The position numbers and the translations under genes are program-made. Shown here in pieces: positions 35,647 to 43,969 of a stretch of 63,228 nt of DNA; position 1 is the first letter of the stretch, and the number at the start of each line of letters is the position of its first letter. This stretch comes from Chitinophagales bacterium (GTDB lineage Bacteria; Bacteroidota; Bacteroidia; Chitinophagales; JADIYW01): assembly GCA_019694955.1 (NCBI GenBank), contig JAIBAX010000025.1, positions 1-63,228 of the forward strand, written 5' to 3'. The notes beneath the pieces are model-generated. The model searched no databases. It was given only the letters and a program-made list of their open reading frames with translations, and was not told the origin of the DNA.

Positions 35647-35654
35647 TAACTTTG
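35647..35654 (+). promoter_or_regulatory. Candidate -7 element TAACTTTG of the fbp promoter
   Basis: TAACTTTG fits TAnnTTTG exactly and lies 24 bases before the ATG at 35679. No TTG is seen at 19-20 bases upstream, so only the -7 box is called. Confidence 0.45.
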
Positions 35655-35678
35655 CACTACATTAAAAAAAAGTCAAGA

Positions 35679-36674
35679 ATGTCAGGTAGGATAATAACAT
35701 TGGATGAATTTATTTTTGAAAAGCAAAAAGACTTTCCTTATGCTTCCGGTGAACTCTCCGGATTGCTGAGAGATATCGGTGTGGCGGCGAAAATTGTTAA
35801 TAGAGACTTGGGGAAAGCGGGTTTGGTGGATCATATCATAGGACAAACGGGTACGACCAATATCCAAGGTGAGGAAGTGAAGAAGTTGGATGAATTTGCT
35901 AATAATATATTGATCGAGTGCTTAAAAACCAGTGGAGAATGTTGTGGCGTGGCTTCAGAGGAGGAAGATACTTTTATTTCATTTCACGAAAGCCAACGGT
36001 ATTCTAATGCGAAATATGTGGTTCTATTCGACCCACTTGATGGCTCTTCTAATATTGATGTAGGTGCGCCTGTTGGCACCATATTTTCTATTTATAAACG
36101 TGTATCACCCATTGGTGGCGCATGTACAATAGAAGATTTTCTTCAACCGGGTACGGCACAGGTAGCGGCAGGTTATGTGATGTACGGATCTTCAACTATG
36201 TTGTTTTATACTACCGGAGCAGGCGTAAATGGCTTCACGCTAGACAGGTCGATAGGAGAGTTCTGCTTGAGTCACCCCGATGTAAAAACACCTGTAATGG
36301 CCAAAACATACAGTTGTAATCAAGGCAACTATGCTACTTTTTCGCCAAGTGTAAAAACTTTTATAGACTATTGTCAATCTTCCGACGGTAAAAAGCCATT
36401 CTCTCTGAGATACATCGGCTCCATGGTGGCAGATTTTCATAGAAACCTCATTAAAGGCGGGATTTTCATGTACCCCGGAACAGCCTCAGCACCTAAAGGG
36501 AAATTGAGATTGATGTATGAATGCAATCCATTGGCATTTTTACAAGAACAAGCAGGAGGTAAGGCAGATTGGGGAGGCGGAAGAATCATGGAAATCGTTC
36601 CTACAGAATTACATCAGCGAACTATCGTTTATATTGGTAGTGCCGGGTTGGTGGAAAAGTTGATGGAAGGCTAA
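35679..36674 (+). CDS. fbp: Fructose-1,6-bisphosphatase, class I
   Basis: 331 residues from ATG 35679 ([11 protein letters not shown]), the usual length for class I enzymes. A 24-codon upstream extension overlaps the promoter and was rejected. The metal-binding motif is [15 protein letters not shown], with SEEED before it (about 90-100) and GGIFMYPG and [16 protein letters not shown] near the C-terminus. The enzyme removes the 1-phosphate from fructose-1,6-bisphosphate in gluconeogenesis in the cytoplasm. Confidence 0.95.
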   Translation: MSGRIITLDEFIFEKQKDFPYASGELSGLLRDIGVAAKIVNRDLGKAGLVDHIIGQTGTTNIQGEEVKKLDEFANNILIECLKTSGECCGVASEEEDTFISFHESQRYSNAKYVVLFDPLDGSSNIDVGAPVGTIFSIYKRVSPIGGACTIEDFLQPGTAQVAAGYVMYGSSTMLFYTTGAGVNGFTLDRSIGEFCLSHPDVKTPVMAKTYSCNQGNYATFSPSVKTFIDYCQSSDGKKPFSLRYIGSMVADFHRNLIKGGIFMYPGTASAPKGKLRLMYECNPLAFLQEQAGGKADWGGGRIMEIVPTELHQRTIVYIGSAGLVEKLMEG

Positions 36675-36682
36675 GCGTATTC

Positions 36683-38371
36683 TTATTTTACCCTTGGTGG
36701 TGGGGGTGGAAAATCGGAAGAGTTATATTTTTTATAAATTACCTTGTCGGAGTCTTGGTAGTCGTCAATAAATTTAATCTGTTCTAATACATATTCATCA
36801 TCAGGGAAAAATTCAAGAACTTGTTCGTAAACTTCTTTTGCCTTGGTATAATTTTTAGTTAAAAAGTATTCATCAGATATTTCTTCAAAGCACTCAATAA
36901 ACATATCTTTTACATACATTTCTTCAAGATCTTCTGGATAATCTTTCGCTCTTTTTTTGATATTGCTTAATGTTACTTCAGCTTCTTGTAGGTTTTCATG
37001 CTCTATCAAATATCCTATTCTTAAAAAATCACGCGTCCAAGGCAAAACCCTAAAAGCGGTTCCACCTTCTTCATCGACTATAAAAGGATAATTTAACATC
37101 AGGCTGTCAATATACTCTAATGCACTAGAGTCATCATACGATTCATCATAGTTATCTAAAAAATGTTCGAAATCACTAAAAATGACCGCGCTTAGCTGTT
37201 TTTGTACATCTATATTATCGGGTTCAAGGGAGTAAGCATGTATCGGAAATTCTCTTGCTTTTTTAGAATTCATTTTGCTGCTGTAATAAATGTACATAAA
37301 TTTATCTCTTAAAACTATAAGTTCTTTTAACAAAGAAGAATCCTGAATACTTGCTGTAATTTGGTTGTAAAATGCATCAAATTCTTTGGGCGCATTTTTC
37401 TTAGAACTGATTTTACTTGCAAATAGGGTGCTATAACGAATTATATAATCATATGTATTTTCATCAGGTGAAATTTTAGTCAATTTTAGTAGAAATGGTA
37501 TATGGGTTGAATCAGGATTTTTTATATAATTTGAGGAAATATAGTTTATTGTCTGAATCAACATAACATTGGTAAGGTTAGAATTACTTAAGAAATATGC
37601 TTTTTGGAATTCTGAAAATGCTGATTCATAATCCTCGACTTCAAATAACTCAATACCCTTGTTTAAGTACTGTAATGAGGCTAAGTCCAATAATGTCAGG
37701 TTATGTTCTTTTTGGTTTAGTTGTGTCAATACCTCTGAATATCCCTGATTTGTGTACTCAGAATAATCTATTATAGAGGTTGAATAAAGATAATTGTATA
37801 GTTCATTTTTGTTTTTAGGATTCGTTTCAACTAAGCCTTCTGATTTTGCTGTTGATTCAAAAATGATATTTTCTCCATAAGGATCCGCAACCAGAAAAAC
37901 GTGCGCAGGGACTTCCTTAATAATATAGTTGATATGAAGTTCTTTTAGTAACAAAGCATAGAATGCCGTTCCAGTAACACAGTTGAACGTTTTTTTATCA
38001 TATATCTCATTAAAATAAGCAATTAATTGGTATCTCTTCAGAAATTCAGAATACCCTAATGCATATATTCCCTCGAGTGCCTTTCTTTTGCCTTTTTTAT
38101 TTTCTACTACTTCTGTAAAAATGCCTGCAATTGAATCAATAGAAAATTGAATTTTTTTAGCCTTTTCCTCATTCATGGTCGAGTCTACCTAAAGAAATAA
38201 GTAAAGCGGGCTGTAACTAAGTGATTTTACCTTAGAAAAAGCCTCTTTTTCAAAGTTTGAGATAAATGATAAATCTTCAAAGCTAATGTTTATTTCAGAT
38301 TTTATATCTTGACCATGTCCGTTGTAGGTAAGAAATATAACCAAGATGAAGTGTATAATTGCTTTTTTCAT
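36683..38371 (-). pseudogene. Secreted transglutaminase-like/TPR protein interrupted by an in-frame TAG
   Basis: From ATG 38371 a signal peptide (MKKAIIHFILVIFLTYNGHG) and 40 further codons run to TAG 38189-38191. Four codons later in the same frame, ATG 38176 opens a 497-residue protein. This second part has a transglutaminase-like triad (Cys in KTFNCVTGTAFY, His in VPAHVFLV, acidic residue in FESTA) followed by TPR-like helices to a proline-rich end (SDFPPPPPRVK). The reading frame is continuous except for TAG, and a secreted enzyme without its signal makes little sense, so this looks like one gene broken by a nonsense mutation. The downstream part could still be translated from 38176. The family is not firmly identified. 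Confidence 0.7.
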
Positions 38372-38452
38372 ATAAAGACATAGATGACAAAAATATAGAC
38401 TTTAAATTTATTATTCAGCAACTTTTACCTATTATTAATCTAAATTTATTAT

Positions 38453-38467
38453 CAACCTCCGAGGTTG
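38453..38467. repeat. Palindromic repeat CAACCTCCGAGGTTG
   Basis: This is one copy of the short palindrome family AACC(C/T)C(-/C/G)GAGGTT. It lies between the interrupted transglutaminase gene and the divergent VWA gene. Confidence 0.8.
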
Positions 38468-38540
38468 AAAATTTTTTATAATGATTTGATTATGAGTTTA
38501 TTAATATTTTCATGTAAGCCCTGAGTACTGTTTTTTTCCT

Positions 38541-38554
38541 CAACCCTCGAGGTT
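38541..38554. repeat. Palindromic repeat CAACCCTCGAGGTT
   Basis: This is the CTCGAG version of the palindrome, 39 bases before the -33 box of the VWA gene. Confidence 0.8.
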
Positions 38555-38592
38555 AAATTCTGTTAACAATAACATCGCTTAACAATATTTTC

Positions 38593-38623
38593 TTGCCCTT
38601 ATTGTTATTCTGATATAGTTTTG
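38593..38623 (+). promoter_or_regulatory. Promoter of the VWA gene: TTG, 20-bp spacer, TAGTTTTG
   Basis: TTG at 38593-38595 and TAGTTTTG at 38616-38623 fit the Bacteroidota -33/-7 consensus with a 20-base spacer. The ATG follows only eight bases after the -7 box, so the transcript would have almost no leader. Confidence 0.6.
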
Positions 38624-38631
38624 ACAGTACA

Positions 38632-40056
38632 ATGAATACAAAGTATCCCATAGGATTTTTTACGTTAATGGTGGCCATGTTATCACTGGCAGGAATCTCC
38701 GTTAAACCTGCTTTCAAACAAACAAAGTCGGTTAAAAGTGAAGCTGCTCAGAAGCCTTTAGAAACGCAACCGCTCGGCGCTGTACAATTTACTGCCACTT
38801 TGTCTAACCCTTATTTTCGTATACAGCCAAGCGCAGCTGAAGCCTACTTATATGTAGAAGCTAAATCTGATAAATATCAAGCACCCGACCAACAACGTGC
38901 ATCACTTAATCTTTCTTTGGTGATTGATAGGAGTGGCTCTATGAGTGGTGATAAAATAAAATACTGTAAACAAGCCGCAAAATTTGTCGTCGACCAACTA
39001 AGTTCGGAAGATTATCTCTCTTTGGTGATTTATGATAACGAAATTATCGTCTTACAGCCCTCGGTGAAAGTTACTGATAAGCAGTTGTTAAAGAATAAAA
39101 TCGATGAAATTTTCGACCGTGGCGGTACGAATTTATGTGGTGGCATGATGAAAGGATTTGAGCAAGTAGAGGGAAACTTTAAAGCAGGTTTTGTCAATCG
39201 CGTTTTGTTGATGAGTGATGGATTGGCCAATGAAGGTATTACATCAACAGAGCAGATTCAGCAAAAAGCGGCTACTTGGCAAAAAGAAAAAGGTATTACT
39301 ATTTCTACATTTGGTGTTGGAACTGATTATAACGAGGATCTTATGCAAGGAATTGCCGAAAGTGGTATGGGCAATTATTATTTTATCGGTGACCCTGAGA
39401 AAATACCTGCAATATTTTCTAAAGAACTCAATGGTTTACTCAACTTAGTAGCAAAAAATATGACATTAACCATTGAACTGCCGAAAGAAGTTCAGCTAAA
39501 TCAAGTATATGGTTATAAGTACGAACAGATAGGAAATAAGGTTACGGTCAATTTTAGGGATGTCTTTTCAGAAGAAACGAAAGGGGTATTGTTAAAACTG
39601 ACCGTTCCCGCCAATACAACACAAAGTTTGAGTTGTATAAACACCATCCAGTTTGAAGATATGGTACACCATTCCGGTGTTCGTCAATCAAATATTGTGC
39701 AAACGATGAATCCGGTTTATGATACCATCTTATTTAATAATGCCATGTCCAAATTTGTCATGGAGAAGGCAAGTATTTTTGAGGCAAACTATCATATGGA
39801 ACAGGCTCAACGATTATTTGACCAAGGTAAGTATGATGAAGCACGGACATATATGTGGAGTAATAATAGCCAACTAAAGGAAAAAATCAATAAATATGGG
39901 TTTGATTCTGAAGAAATGATGATGATGGACTCACTCAGTACCGAATATGAGTCTCAATTGAAAGATGCGGAAAATATGAGCGAACAAGATAAAAAGTACC
40001 TGCAAAAAGAATCTAAATCGATGAATTATAACATAAAAACCCAGAAACAAAAATAG
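38632..40056 (+). CDS. Von Willebrand factor type A domain protein
   Basis: 474 residues. The N-terminus has a hydrophobic signal or anchor (about 6-24). The VWA domain (about 95-270) has the MIDAS motif LVIDRSGSMSGDK, with a Thr in DRGGTNLCGG and an Asp in LLMSDGLANEG as further metal ligands. The C-terminal part is helical and charged (DQGKYDEARTYMWSNN). Such proteins resemble the secreted chloride-channel/inter-alpha-trypsin-type VWA family and probably bind protein partners at the envelope. The specific role is unknown. A strong terminator follows at 40090. Confidence 0.85.
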   Translation: MNTKYPIGFFTLMVAMLSLAGISVKPAFKQTKSVKSEAAQKPLETQPLGAVQFTATLSNPYFRIQPSAAEAYLYVEAKSDKYQAPDQQRASLNLSLVIDRSGSMSGDKIKYCKQAAKFVVDQLSSEDYLSLVIYDNEIIVLQPSVKVTDKQLLKNKIDEIFDRGGTNLCGGMMKGFEQVEGNFKAGFVNRVLLMSDGLANEGITSTEQIQQKAATWQKEKGITISTFGVGTDYNEDLMQGIAESGMGNYYFIGDPEKIPAIFSKELNGLLNLVAKNMTLTIELPKEVQLNQVYGYKYEQIGNKVTVNFRDVFSEETKGVLLKLTVPANTTQSLSCINTIQFEDMVHHSGVRQSNIVQTMNPVYDTILFNNAMSKFVMEKASIFEANYHMEQAQRLFDQGKYDEARTYMWSNNSQLKEKINKYGFDSEEMMMMDSLSTEYESQLKDAENMSEQDKKYLQKESKSMNYNIKTQKQK

Positions 40057-40089
40057 ACTTTTTTCATAGCGTTACCATATTATTGGATG

Positions 40090-40125
40090 CGGCGTCTGTC
40101 AATCTCCCCGACAGGCGTCGTTTTT
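40090..40125 (+). terminator. Intrinsic terminator after the VWA gene
   Basis: CGGCGTCTGTC pairs with GACAGGCGTCG (11 bp including two G-U pairs) around a 9-base loop and is followed by TTTTT. It lies 34 bases after the stop. Confidence 0.85.
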
Positions 40126-40129
40126 ATGT

Positions 40130-40144
40130 CAACCTCCGAGGATG
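40130..40144. repeat. Degenerate palindromic repeat CAACCTCCGAGGATG
   Basis: This copy has one changed arm (GGATG in place of GGTTG) and lies directly after the VWA terminator. Confidence 0.6.
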
Positions 40145-40205
40145 TAAAAAGCTATATTTATTGATTTTCTTAGGAGAAACATATAATAATACGATGATTT
40201 AAAAG

Positions 40206-40266
40206 TAGTCCACTCTCGTTCATGTGGAGACACGTGAACAGGGAATTGGATTTTACTAATGGACTA
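40206..40266 (+). other. Nested inverted repeats, candidate structured RNA or small mobile unit
   Basis: The outer arms TAGTCCA (40206-40212) and TGGACTA (40260-40266) enclose an inner hairpin GTTCATGTG (40218-40226), GAGA, CACGTGAAC (40231-40239). The inner stem has nine pairs with one G-U and a GNRA-type tetraloop. The element lies in the convergent junction between the VWA gene and rnhA. It may be a structured RNA, a 3'-UTR element or a tiny mobile element. Confidence 0.45.
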
Positions 40267-40297
40267 TTTAATAATTGCTATTGTGATAAAATAATAC

Positions 40298-40783
40298 TTA
40301 ACCCTCGAGGTTGAAAATTCCAGCTTTAGTTTCACATTCATATGCTTCGTCAATCAACAAATCATGTCCGGCGGCCGCTTGCGTAGCCAATTCATCCACC
40401 CTATTGTTAAAAGGGTTTTCCGCATGACCTTTCACCCAAACAAATTTTACGGTATGTTTCCTATAAATCAACAAGAAGCGTCTCCATAAATCTGGATTTT
40501 TTTTGCCCTTGAAACCACTTTTTTCCCAACCAAACACCCATCTTTTTTCGACAGAATCAACCACATATTTCGAGTCAGAGAAAATGGTGACTTCTTCACC
40601 TAAATTTTTTAAGGCTTCTAAACCTATAATAACGGCAAGCAATTCCATACGGTTATTCGTTGTCCGTCGAAAACCCTGAGAAATTTCCTTTTTATGCTGT
40701 TTATACATCAACAAAACACCATAACCACCCGGTCCGGGATTGCCCGTGGCAGCACCATCCGTATAAATCGTTATCATTGCCAT
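40298..40783 (-). CDS. rnhA: Ribonuclease HI
   Basis: 161 residues from ATG 40783 (MAMITIYTDGAATGNPGPGGYG); ATG 40777 is also possible. The four catalytic acids are visible: Asp in YTDGA, Glu in NNRMELLA, Asp in FSDSKYV and Asp in NRVDELA. The enzyme cleaves RNA in RNA-DNA hybrids. The last codons (FNLEG) and the TAA are written by a copy of the AACCCTCGAGGTTG palindrome at 40300-40313, so the repeat sets the C-terminus. It is divergent from nth across 41 bases. Confidence 0.94.
   Translation of the reverse strand: MAMITIYTDGAATGNPGPGGYGVLLMYKQHKKEISQGFRRTTNNRMELLAVIIGLEALKNLGEEVTIFSDSKYVVDSVEKRWVFGWEKSGFKGKKNPDLWRRFLLIYRKHTVKFVWVKGHAENPFNNRVDELATQAAAGHDLLIDEAYECETKAGIFNLEG
40300..40313. repeat. 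Palindromic repeat AACCCTCGAGGTTG inside the 3' end of rnhA
   Basis: The copy overlaps the last four codons and part of the stop codon of the minus-strand RNase H gene. Confidence 0.85.
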
Positions 40784-40824
40784 AAAAGTAAAGAAACCTT
40801 CCTTATTTTTACCAAAATTTTTAA

Positions 40825-41457
40825 ATGAACAAGAAGCAAAAAGCGACATTTATTGTAAATAAACTGGAAGAGCTTTTTCCGGAAGTCCCAATACCTTTGG
40901 ATCATAAAGATGCTTATACATTATTGGTGGCAGTTTTATTGAGTGCACAATGTACCGATGAAAGAGTGAATAAAGTAACACCATATCTATTTGAGTTGGC
41001 AGATAATCCGTTGGAAATGAGTCGTGCTCCTGTGGAAAAAATTAAAGAAATTATTCGCCCATGTGGGCTGTCGCCAAGAAAGTCTCAGGCAATTTCAGAT
41101 CTTTCTAAAATTATCATAGAAAAACATCAGGGACAAGTTCCGGCTACTTTTGTTGACTTGGAGGCTTTGCCGGGCGTTGGTCATAAGACAGCATCCGTGG
41201 TCATGAGCCAAGCTTTTGGCTTTCCTGCCTTCCCTGTCGATACACATATTCACAGACTTGCACAAAGGTGGGGACTAACTCAGGGAAAGAATGTAGAACA
41301 AACTGAAGCTGACTTGAAAAAACTGTTTAAGAAAGAACTTTGGAATAAACTACACCTGCAAATTATCTATTTCGGAAGAAAGTACTGTCCCGCAAGAAGC
41401 CATGATATAACCACATGCCCCATTTGTAGCGTGGTAGCAAAAACTATTGACAAATGA
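40825..41457 (+). CDS. nth: Endonuclease III
   Basis: 210 residues. The helix-hairpin-helix with the catalytic lysine is LPGVGHKTASVV (K121), and the catalytic Asp is D139 in PVDTHIHRLA. The enzyme removes oxidised pyrimidines and nicks abasic sites in base excision repair. The classical enzyme has four cluster cysteines (C-x6-C-x2-C-x5-C). Here only C188, C198 and C201 are seen in that area (YCPARSHDITTCPIC), with different spacing and no fourth, so the iron-sulfur cluster may be absent or altered. I believe similar tails occur in other Bacteroidota. Confidence 0.92.
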   Translation: MNKKQKATFIVNKLEELFPEVPIPLDHKDAYTLLVAVLLSAQCTDERVNKVTPYLFELADNPLEMSRAPVEKIKEIIRPCGLSPRKSQAISDLSKIIIEKHQGQVPATFVDLEALPGVGHKTASVVMSQAFGFPAFPVDTHIHRLAQRWGLTQGKNVEQTEADLKKLFKKELWNKLHLQIIYFGRKYCPARSHDITTCPICSVVAKTIDK

Positions 41458-41504
41458 AGTTTTTAGTTTTTGGTGATAAGTAATGAGTAGCAAAAACTAT
41501 TGAC

Positions 41505-41703
41505 CCAAATTTCCAAATTTCCAAATTTCCAAATTCCCAAATTCTCACATTCCCAAATTCTCACATTCCCAAATTCTCACATTCCCAAATTCCCAAATTC
41601 CCAAATTCACACAATCTCAAATTCCCACATTCCCAAATTCCCACATTCCCAAATTCACAAATTCTCACATTCCCAAATTCTCACATTTCCAAATTCCCAA
41701 ATT
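41505..41703. repeat. Low-complexity array of AAATTCCC / ACATTCCC / AAATTCTC words at a convergent junction
   Basis: About 20 words of 8 to 11 bases (CAAATTTC, CAAATTCC, TCACATTCC) follow each other between nth and the stop codon of accC, whose TTA (41702-41704) overlaps the last word. The open frame across the array (41500-41784) is not a gene. Confidence 0.9.
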
Positions 41704-43174
41704 ACCTCCTCACTTTCCACAAGCTTCTGTTCTCCAAATTTCCTTTTTCAAGGTGTTGCAAGTATTCATTATTGCCTTCAATGAACAAAGCTGCCACTAG
41801 TGACGCTATTTCAAGATCATCTTTATCAAAAGTGCCGGGCTTAAAATAATTGTCAACAAATTTCGTGTCGAAATCACCACTAATAAATGCCGGGTGATTC
41901 ATGACAAACATACCAAAATCAAGGGTCGTTTTAACGCCACTGACCTGATATTGGGAGATGGCAAATTTCATTTTTTCTATGGCCTCTTTTCTATTAGCCG
42001 CATAAACAATTAGCTTCGAGAGCATCGGGTCGTAATAAATGGGAATATCCATGCCCTCTGTGAAACCATCGTCCACACGGATGCCATCACCTTTGGGCGG
42101 TTGATATTTTACTAAAGTGCCAATATCAGGAAGGAAATTATTTTCCGGATCTTCAGCATATACCCTTAGTTCCAAGGCATGACCATTAATTTGTAGGTCT
42201 TCCTGCTTGAAAGAGAGTTGCTCGCCTCGGGCAACTTTTATCTGTTCTTTAACAAGATCAATTCCGGTAATCATTTCAGTTACAGGATGTTCCACTTGTA
42301 AGCGTGTATTCATCTCAAGGAAATAAAACTCCAATTGATTGTTTACAATGAATTCAACAGTACCGGCACCGATATAATTGACCGATTTGGCAACATTTAC
42401 CGCCGCTTCTCCCATTGCTTTGCGGATGGCAGGGGTTAGTATGGCAGAAGGAGCCTCCTCGACCACTTTCTGATGCCTCCTTTGTATAGAACATTCCCGC
42501 TCAAATAAATAAACAATATTGCCATGCTTATCTCCTAAAACCTGTATTTCAATATGGCGGGGTGACGTTACAAACTTCTCAATAAAAACTGACCCATCAC
42601 CAAAGGCAGAAGTAGCTTCGCTAATAGCCATCTTCATCTGTTCCTCCAGTTCTTCTTCATTTTCAACTATGCGCATACCTTTTCCGCCACCGCCGGCAGA
42701 GGCCTTTATCAGAACTGGAAATCCAATCTCCTTGGAGACACGTATGGCTTCCTCAAAATCAGTTATTTTATCCGGTGTTCCCGGAACCATCGGTACATCA
42801 AATTTTGCTACGGCAGCTTTTGCGGCTAATTTTGAACCCATCGTTTCAATGGCTGCTACAGATGGTCCGATGAAGGTAATCCCTGCCGCCTCTACCATTC
42901 GTGCAAAATCTGCGTTTTCCGATAGAAACCCATATCCGGGATGTATGCCATCTACTTGCAAGGATTTAGCGACTTCAATTATTTTTTCCTTTAAGAGATA
43001 AGACTGATTAGAAGGAGCAGGGCCAACGCAAACGGCCTCATCAGCAAAACGTACATGTGGTGACAGTCGATCTGCTTCAGAGTAAATGGCTACCGTTTTT
43101 ATACCCATTTCTTTAGCGGAACGCATCACACGAAGCGCAATCTCTCCTCTGTTGGCAACAAGAATTTTTTTCAT
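41702..43174 (-). CDS. accC: Biotin carboxylase subunit (acetyl-/acyl-CoA carboxylase)
   Basis: 490 residues. The start MKKILVANRGEIALRV is standard. The ATP-grasp region carries the glycine-rich loop KASAGGGGKGMR (about 158-169), FLEMNTRLQVEHPVTE (about 285-300) and a full biotin carboxylase C-terminal domain. It carboxylates biotin on a carrier protein using bicarbonate and ATP. No carrier (accB) or carboxyltransferase gene is adjacent, so it could serve acetyl-CoA, propionyl-CoA or another acyl-CoA carboxylase. The C-terminal extension after 445 is longer than in E. coli AccC and ends at the repeat array. Confidence 0.9.
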   Translation of the reverse strand: MKKILVANRGEIALRVMRSAKEMGIKTVAIYSEADRLSPHVRFADEAVCVGPAPSNQSYLLKEKIIEVAKSLQVDGIHPGYGFLSENADFARMVEAAGITFIGPSVAAIETMGSKLAAKAAVAKFDVPMVPGTPDKITDFEEAIRVSKEIGFPVLIKASAGGGGKGMRIVENEEELEEQMKMAISEATSAFGDGSVFIEKFVTSPRHIEIQVLGDKHGNIVYLFERECSIQRRHQKVVEEAPSAILTPAIRKAMGEAAVNVAKSVNYIGAGTVEFIVNNQLEFYFLEMNTRLQVEHPVTEMITGIDLVKEQIKVARGEQLSFKQEDLQINGHALELRVYAEDPENNFLPDIGTLVKYQPPKGDGIRVDDGFTEGMDIPIYYDPMLSKLIVYAANRKEAIEKMKFAISQYQVSGVKTTLDFGMFVMNHPAFISGDFDTKFVDNYFKPGTFDKDDLEIASLVAALFIEGNNEYLQHLEKGNLENRSLWKVRR

Positions 43175-43236
43175 TTACACATATTTGAGGTTAAAAATAT
43201 GAAAAAGGTAGAGTTGTGACAAATGTTTTTAAAAAT

Positions 43237-43274
43237 CAACCTCGGAGGTTGCCTTAATCTAACCTCGGAGGTTG
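43237..43274. repeat. Two palindromic repeats, CAACCTCGGAGGTTG and AACCTCGGAGGTTG, 9 bp apart
   Basis: Copies at 43237-43251 and 43261-43274 lie in the divergent accC-ccmB intergenic region. The final TTG of the second copy is the -33 box of the ccmB promoter. Confidence 0.85.
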
Positions 43275-43301
43275 ATTTTCCTATCAAAAATACTACCTTT
43301 G
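43272..43301 (+). promoter_or_regulatory. Promoter of ccmB: TTG, 19-bp spacer, TACCTTTG
   Basis: TTG 43272-43274 and TACCTTTG 43294-43301 match the Bacteroidota consensus with the ideal 19-base spacer. The ATG at 43306 follows four bases after the -7 box, so the transcript may be leaderless or nearly so. Confidence 0.65.
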
Positions 43302-43305
43302 CTGC

Positions 43306-43968
43306 ATGAACCAATGGAAAGATACATTCCGCATGTTGGAAAAGGATGTTAGGTTGGAATTGCGTCAGAAAACTTCTATTGCCGGTATTACTTTATATGT
43401 AGTTTCTACAGCTTTTGTAGTGATGTTCGCTTTTAAAGGTAATATGGATGTGCGTTCTTGGGTGGCCGTTTTTTGGATTATTGCATTGTTTTCAGCAACC
43501 AGTGCGGCAACGCGATCTTTCACTAAGGAAGCTACTACTCAGTTTTATTACATGAAATTTTTGGTATCACCACTATCATTGATTTTATCTAAAATTATTT
43601 ATAATACTTTGTTGATTACCTTGCTGAATCTTGTGGGTTGGCTGGTAATGACGCTTTTTTTTGGTTCCTTGATATATAACCTGAATATCTTTTTTTTAGC
43701 AGTCGTGTTGGGAAGTCTTGGATTGGCAAACATATTCACCCTGTTATCGTCTATTTCGGCAAGAACACAAAACCCCGTTTTGCTGTCTATTATGGGGTTT
43801 CCCATTATCATTCCTTTGATTTCATTGCTGATTAAACTTTCATTTTTATCCGGTGTGACCGTCGGGTTTGAAAAGGATAAATACATAGTTATCGGCGGTT
43901 TATTGGTTTTAAATCTGATAATTGTCATACTTTCTGTTGTCTTATTTCCTTATCTTTGGCGCGATTAA
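43306..43968 (+). CDS. ccmB: Heme exporter CcmB (cytochrome c maturation ABC permease)
   Basis: 220 residues with six predicted membrane helices (about 22-42, 47-63, 92-120, 125-148, 155-180 and 195-217). The opening FRMLEKDVRLELRQKTSIAG is typical for CcmB. CcmB works with the ATPase CcmA and with CcmC/CcmD in moving or handling heme for cytochrome c assembly. No ccmA lies beside it here. Its stop is one base from the ccmC start. Confidence 0.9.
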   Translation: MNQWKDTFRMLEKDVRLELRQKTSIAGITLYVVSTAFVVMFAFKGNMDVRSWVAVFWIIALFSATSAATRSFTKEATTQFYYMKFLVSPLSLILSKIIYNTLLITLLNLVGWLVMTLFFGSLIYNLNIFFLAVVLGSLGLANIFTLLSSISARTQNPVLLSIMGFPIIIPLISLLIKLSFLSGVTVGFEKDKYIVIGGLLVLNLIIVILSVVLFPYLWRD

Positions 43969-43969
43969 T

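Noticed and set aside
41500..41784. Plus-strand open frame of 94 residues with repeated FPNSQI/SHSQI words
   Set aside because: It is a translation of the AAATTCCC array and overlaps the accC end.
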